A stretch of DNA of 64,000 nt from Typhlomys cinereus (Eukaryota > Chordata > Mammalia > Rodentia > Platacanthomyidae). Where the stretch lies: NCBI GenBank assembly GCA_023101885.1, contig JALPQD010000388.1, forward strand, positions 637,001 to 701,000, read 5' to 3'. A program made the position numbers and the translations under genes. Position 1 is the stretch's first letter. Every line of letters starts with the position of its first letter. Shown piece after piece: positions 51,801 to 59,646 of the stretch. The notes beneath the pieces were generated by a model that saw nothing but the letters and a program-made list of their open reading frames with translations, ran no database searches and was not told the DNA's origin.

Positions 51801-54800
51801 TTCTTATCAAAGACCTCTGTAAAAAACAATGATATCAAATTAAGTCTGGTGGAATTTTCTTTTAAAAGATAGTAAAATCTCTCAGGCTCAGGCTATCCTG
51901 TAGGAAACACAGGATAATGTACTTAATGCTTAAACTACCTGTATAAATTCCCTTCTCCTTGAAGTCTCAGCAGAATGGTACAAACAGCCATTACCAGGTG
52001 GTGCTCTGAGATGTTTAAATATCCTGTGCAAATGACAGAGTAATAACCATCAGGTGCATTCCTTAGATAAATTACAAATGGAATCACTTTGAGCTAACGT
52101 GCTTAGCTCAAATGCTTCCTGCCTTTCTTCTGAATGAAAACCAAATAGCCACAGTTTATAAAACAGGCATATAATTAGGCTAAGCAATCATAACAAGATA
52201 TGAGCTTAATGCATGGTTATTAAGCTTCAGTAAATATGCTTTAGTAATCCACAGCATTTAATTATCACATAATAACTAACACTATACATCTAAATCTTAT
52301 GCACACTTAATCATACTTAGCAATGAGAGCACTTTGCCTCTCATTTTCAAAAAGAAGGGTTCACATAACGTTCCAGTTGCTACTTCTTACTTTTAGATTG
52401 TCACTGTTAATTCTTCTGTTTTGAGAAAAACAGGACGAAGAAGAAATTTACTTAGATAACCATAGAGCAATTTATTTTGAAGATGTGAAGGAAAATGAAT
52501 AATTATCAAGAAGTTTCCTCTATAGAAGAGTCAAGTTTCCCTTTTATTTCTTTTAACACTTCAAATAGAGCTCAGAAATCCTTACTTCTATAGTCTTGGG
52601 GTATATCTTGGGTATAAGGATTAAACCAGAGGAAAAGAGATTATGTTTGGAGCATGACTTCAGACACATCTATTGCTACAGTCTGACTGAGAAAATAGCA
52701 TGCATTTCGCAGAGAAAGAGTTTCAGTACTGTTTACAATGTGTTGCCCTTTAGTTTTAAATTGTTTTTTCCCACATTTAATGCAAGATTCAAGGGTGCAT
52801 GTGATCAAGGTGTCATTTTTTTCTTGATGCAACTGATTGGTGTCCCAGAAGGGCATGTAGGAGTCGATCAACAATACCATTCTTTTATTAATTTCAGAAA
52901 TTTGGAGGCAATTATATTTAAAAGGGGTACTGCAATGAAACCAGCCCCAATTCTTCTATCCATTGCTGTTTGCATGGACCTGGGCAAGGTACCACATCCA
53001 TCTAAATTTTGGCATCTTCGTAAACAGGAAAGAAAATGTTGGAGCAAGCTGTCTCCCACATTCCATCCATCTAGAGATATGTAATGTCTGACCGTTACCA
53101 AAAATACTGAGTTCACCAGAAATAAAAAAAATGATAAGGATTGCCATGAAGATAATAGAATATAAAACTGCTATATTCTGTTCATTTTAAAAATTTATTT
53201 GTATATTTCAAAAGAATTTTATGTGACCCAATATGTAGCCCATGTTGAGATGCAATATTTTATGACTTACATTTTCTCAAAGATTTAGGCAAATCTATTT
53301 CTTCCATGAATGGAATTTTTGTCTTATGAAAACTGATTCTCTGTGCCCTGGGTGTGTGTGTGTGTGTGGATGTGGATGTGTCTGTTTGTGTTTGTTTTCT
53401 CATCCAGATCTTCGAAGAAGAACACAGTATTTTGTACCTTGATCAAGGTGGAGTCCTGGTTGCTATGAAACACACATCTCTCCCAATTCGACACCTTTGG
53501 TAAGGGTACCTTCAATCTAGGAGACATGCACTTAACATCTTCGAATAACAGTAATGTACCTTACAATACATGGAGGCTGGATGTAGGAGTTAAAGATGCT
53601 GATTGGCTCAGTATTGAAGGAGGAGCCAGATCAGGGTCACAAAACAGCCTTCTTTTTGTTTTAACAAGAGAAAAGAGCAGCCTTCTTTTTTTATAAGTCA
53701 TTCCATTCAGTAGAACACCACCCTCATGGCTTAACCAGTCCTCAAACATCCTCTTCCTGCTTTCATTGGTGATCAAGTGTTTAACAGATGATTTAGGGAG
53801 AACACAGGCATTCATACTGTAACATGACAATAAAAACCTCAGATTTCTCTTGTTCTTCAGAACCTATACTTCTACACATACTTCTTTATTCAGGAAGGAC
53901 AATCAGGCTTTAAATAATACAGGAAGAGTGTGTTTATGACTCAGACACTTAGAGAATGATTAATGGACATGTGTCTAAGTCAAACTTACATGAGTACCAT
54001 TATCACCCATAAGGCTTAGTGCTAGATAGTGCAAATATTTGGAGTCACAGTGAGTTCTAAGAACAAATAAAATATGAAAGTAACTTCCTCCGGTAGATTA
54101 TTTCCAGTTCATAAAGTTATTCCTTATTTATTTCTCAAGACATGTAAGTTCCAATGGTTTGGATAACTCTTTTTCTGTATTTCAATATAATTAAAAACAC
54201 TATCCGAAGGAAAGTCTTTCCTTGCAAATGTGTTCTCAACTGGATGCTCAGATCTTTTCTTTAAAAAAAAAGCTTTTTTTTTTCTTCTTTTGAGATACAC
54301 TGACTGTTATTTCATTATTTCATTAGGTTGAGTTTTGATGAAGGGAGATCTTGGAGCAAATACAGTTTTACTTCTATCCCACTTTTTGTGGATGGAGTTC
54401 TGGGTGAACCTGGAGAAGAAACACTAATCATGACGTAAGTGAAACACTGATGTGACCAGACACACATATGAGAGAATATCTTAGACTTGTTGGGTTGCAA
54501 CCTCCTGTGAGGTTGTAAGTTGCTAGCAAGTTAGTCTGTCCTATTACAAGATCCTCCAGCAATAAGAAAGAGAATGTGACATGTATTTTCAGGAGTTGCC
54601 TATCAGGAGGCCTGGCCTTCAACATGGTGATAAGAGGGGTTTTATGTTTCAGACTCAGTAGGTTTAGCTATGCATTGAAAATGTAATAATATGCCAACTG
54701 GATGTACAGAAAATCTAAGGCACTCAAGTGCACAACACTTGCTCAAAGTGCTGCAAAGAACTTTACCTTTCCCTGACCCATTACCTAAATCAATTGTGAG

Positions 54801-57587
54801 ATATATTAGCGAAGCTATGAGAGCAATGTGCACCTGTGAAGATGGATTTGCACTCACTCTTGTCTAGAAACTGATGGTTAATTTTTGAAGCAGTTGATTA
54901 ACAACTTAGTTACCTACAGGCTTCAAAACATGAGATTTGTCTTTGAAGCATCAAACTGTGCTGTCCCCTTTTCCTGAAAAGGTGGCTGTGGAAAACAGGC
55001 TGGTTCCAAAGTAGTTCTTCCTAAAGTCAGTGAAAGTGGATAATTGGCACATGTTAAAGCCACTCTTTCTCTTTTATCAGTGATAGAAAACAGCAACAAC
55101 ATAAATGAGTGTACCTAATAGATATGCTTGCTTTCATGCATGCGAAATACAGCTAAATTAGCAAGCAGTTCATCTCTATTCAAATTTTATATTTGCAAAG
55201 TATGCATATGCACACACACTCACAACACAGTCAAAAGGCTACTTTGAATGTTTTCGCTACACTTTTCATTGAAAATTCAAAAATGATATTAAGTTTTCGA
55301 GTCCCTCCAGTAGAGCAGAAAGAATAATTTAGTCACTGTAAGAACAGTTGAAACTGTCTGGTCCTGTTGACAAATTTTCCAAGACACTGGTAGAAAGGTA
55401 AAATAGCATAGAAGCCATAGGAAGCAGATATGTTAGCAAAAGAGTCTAGAAATACCTTTTGGGATGGCCAGAAAATAAAATGTTTCTTTGATCATGTCTC
55501 AATATAATTTTTTGTATAATATATAAATGTGGGGTTGAAATCATCATACAGCTTAGTGTCTGGCTACGCTTGATTTTGATATTTGCATGTTAAGAACAAA
55601 ATAATAAAAATGTGAGTCTCTATTTATCCATGTGCAAAGAGGAGCCAGTGATAGCATCCTCCATATAAATGTATTCTAGCTATTCCAAGATAGTTGCCAT
55701 ATAGTGGGCTTACCATTATACCATCTCCATCATAGACACTCAATGCAAGATATTAATACTGTTGCTATTGTTGTCATTGTGACTATAAGTATTACTGTGA
55801 ACCCTGTAGAGTGTTTGGACACTTCAGTCACCGCTCTGAATGGCAGCTGGTTAAAGTGGACTACAAGTCCATTTTCGATAGACGGTGTGCGGAAGAGGAC
55901 TACCGACCCTGGCAACTACACAGCCAGGTAGGGGTAAGAGACCTGAGGCTGAGTCCTGGGCCAAAGCAGAGAAGGTGTGGTGGGTCTGCTTCCCCTTAAA
56001 ACAGAGGAATGGAGTTCAAGGCCACAATGCTGGCTGTACTACTCCATAGTTTATGTAGCATCACAGTGAACAAGCTCATTTATATCTTGTTGTGAAGTTA
56101 TTTCTGTTTTATTATGCTGGGATATGATGAGATAAAATTCAAATGTGCTTGGCTTAGACTTCCACCTCAAAATGAAATACTAACTCAGCACCGAGATCCA
56201 AACATAATTGCCTGACTGTGGCATCGGGCTGCAGGTTGGAGACAGGGCAAGATAAAGATCTCCAGCTTCATCTAGCAATGCAAAGAAAAATATGACCTAA
56301 GATAACAAAAGCAATTCTGAGTGAATGATGCCTGAAACAATTCTCTCTTCCCTGTCATGTTTGATTCCCTAGGAGTAGACAGTGCCTCTTGCCTCCTCCA
56401 AGGTACTCATGGTATAATATAAAATTGTTAACAGGAGACTGACCTGTGCCTTGTTTTCTTCAGAATACTTGTACAAGACCTTCTCTTTTTGATTTTTGCA
56501 AGGCCAAAGTCATTCTGCAGGCCCTTCAAAATATGTGTCAGACGTTTCTTCTGCAAACACATCCTCCTATAGGTGTTGAAATATCATGTACTCCAGGTGC
56601 AAAATAAGTCAGATGGTATACACAGATGTGAAGTGAAACCATTTAGAGTAAGTTTCTTCAAGAAAGACTATAGAGTAGATGAAGGAACAACGAGTTCTGG
56701 GCTCTCAGAGATACAAAAGTCGATATATTTCATGGTGGGTGTCACATTAGCAAGAAACACCAGTTTTATTCATAGGCTCAACAATGAAATTATCACTCAT
56801 TTCTATTGCTGCTACTTTTTTTTCCTTTGGGATGCAGAGCATTGTGGTGTTTATAGATTTTATTTATTTCATGAAGGAAAAAAACACTGACTTTAGCTTT
56901 CTACCTTGTCTGGTAGACAAACATAAAATCAGTGCTATAAAGTTATGTGTGAAGAGGCATAATAAATCGGGATAAAATGGATCTTTATGTTTCTTAGCCA
57001 AACTCTTCTTTCACAGGCTCATAAATGACTAACTGTATAAATCCTTTGCTACAGGAGAACTGAACTTAATTGCTCCAGGTTTTCTGGCAATTCATTTGTT
57101 ATAGGCCCTTACATCCCTGTGTGTCCTTCATGGTACTAAAACTAGCACTGCCAAAGAAAGTTTGCTCAATACATAATGAGTTCAAGGATGATATTAGAAA
57201 ACTCTAAAGTGGTTCTTGGGGCTGCCTTTATCACCATGTGTTTTAGTATAAATTCAAAAGAAAATTCTCAGACTAGGGAGATGGCTCACTAGGTAAGGGC
57301 ATTTGCTAAGCAAGCACAAGGACCTAAGTTCAAGTACCCAGAACCCACATAAAAAGCTAAGTATGAATGCTCACTCCAGTAACCCCAGTGCTCGAGGATG
57401 CAGAGACAGGAGGATCGCTGAGGCTTTGTAGTTCCAGATTCAATAAGAGACCCTATTTCATGGTTGCAGGGTAACAAGTTTTAGCAGAACATCTAATGTT
57501 CTGCTCTGGCCTTTCTATTTGCAAATACTCACAAACCGCACCCCCAACCATTCACTTAGGTATACATGAAACACATTCAACACACAC

Positions 57588-57636
<49 letters not shown>

Positions 57637-59554
57637 TTCTGATGGCATGAAGTGAGCTACCAAAGCCTATATTTATGTCAGAGTCTGTGAATATCTCCCA
57701 CAGCCACACTGATACAGAACAGAAGTCTTAAAACTTGCTTTATGCTCAAATATGTGTGTGTGTGTGTCTCCTGCAGGGGGAAGCATGCATCATGGGAGCC
57801 AAAAGGATATACAAGAAGCGAAAATCTGAGCGGAAGTGTATGCAAGGAAAATATGCAGGAGCTATGGAATCCGAGCCCTGCGTGTGTACAGAGGCAGATT
57901 TTGACTGGTGAGCCCGCAAGGCGGTCCTTATAGCTGTTCCACAGGATCTCATCCTCACAGTGCTCAATTAAAGCTAAGATTTGAAAAAGTGACAATTTAC
58001 CTAGGGCTGAATGGCAGCCCTGATATTTGTATAATATTTTCTCTTGGATTACTAACTATGTGACAGTGTCCTTGGGACATTAGGAGTTTTTTTAGAATTG
58101 AAGAGGTTTTAAAAAGTGGCTGATAGTTATATCTGTGCTGTCAATATGTCTTGGCAACAAAAAGAGAAACCAGGGCTGTCCTGAGATAGGTAGTAAATTC
58201 TCTATCTCTGTAAGTTTTCCATCTGTGGTCAACTAACTACAGGGTATGAGAGAGATGACTGACATGTGTAAGCTCCATTTGAGAATGAATTCAATGGCCC
58301 TTTGACCCTGTGAACAGAGTGATAATAGAGAATTATTGAGGCATTGGGAGATCTAAATTCAGGGTCTGATAGAAGTCTTGCTAGACCAATGCTAAGCAAA
58401 AACCTAACTTGGGGAGCCAATAATATACCCTTATGTCATTTTTAATCAGTGTTTAAGGTACAGGTAAAGATGATAAATTAATGATGAAGACTAGTAATTA
58501 CTCCTTCACTTTTTCTATTACTCGTTTCCTCTTTTATGTTTTGCAAAAATGTATATATGTATACATACACACTTGTGTGTGTGTATATATATACATATAT
58601 GAAAGAAAGAAATTCATATATGTAATTGTTAATTGGAAAAATGATATAAATTAGTCATTCTTAACATCCTCACAGTTTTTGATCGCATAGTCCTAAATGC
58701 TCACATTGGTCCTAAAAATACCAATGATTGATAAGAGACATGAAGCTCATACAGCATCTCCTTTTAGAGAAAATTTGGCCTTCTCTAGTGGCAAACCACT
58801 GGAGGTGTTCTTTCCTGAGCAGTGCTGGGAAGGCCTGGCAGGAGTGGGTGGCAGCTGCCAAACTGATAAGTCCCCCACTGTTTCTCTCCTGGTGGTTCAC
58901 AAGGCAAGTGAAGAGGCAGAGCTGCCTCCCTATGGGTTCAGCCAAAGGGCAACAGAGCTTCAGTGACACGGAAATGCACAAGGAGCCTGGCAGGCCTCTC
59001 GCCATGCAGACTTCTGCTGCAGTCAATGCCATATTTCCAAAAAGCATTTCCTTTCTTTCCTTTGGGACAGACACGCTGAAGTACCCGCACAGGACATGTA
59101 CTTTAGGATTCTAAAGCATCCCTCATGTTCCTCTCTCTCTGAAACTGCCTGCTTCTCTTCAGCTCACTCCATGCAAGAAGACTTGGCAAGGGAAGCTAGC
59201 ATGTGGCGATACCTTCTGAGCTTCTGATCTTTGGGTCTGAGAAAAAAAATCCTGAGGTTCCTGTTCTTATTGTCATTGTTTTCATTTATTTTTTTTTCAA
59301 AGAGCAAAAATTTTTCTCTGATAGAAATTCTAAGAGAGGGCTGGAGAGGTGGCTCAGGGGTTAAGCCTCCGCCTTGCAGGCGGAAGGTCCTGAGTTCGGA
59401 TCCCAGATCCCACGTATAGACGCCAGGCGCAAGCGGGGGCGGCCTGCACTTCTGGTCCTGGTAGGGCGGAGCCTGTGAATCCCGGGCTGAAGGAGGTGGA
59501 GGCGTCCATGGTGGTTCCCGTTTCGTCCGTGGTTCTACACATACACGGGCACAG

Positions 59555-59586
<32 letters not shown>

Positions 59587-59614
59587 ACACACGCACATGC
59601 GCACAGTTGAATAC

Positions 59615-59646
<32 letters not shown>

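Noticed and set aside
59339..59412. tRNA-like segment with box A and box B
   Set aside because: It is the head of a SINE with a 3' body and tail, repeated elsewhere in the window, not a functional tRNA gene.
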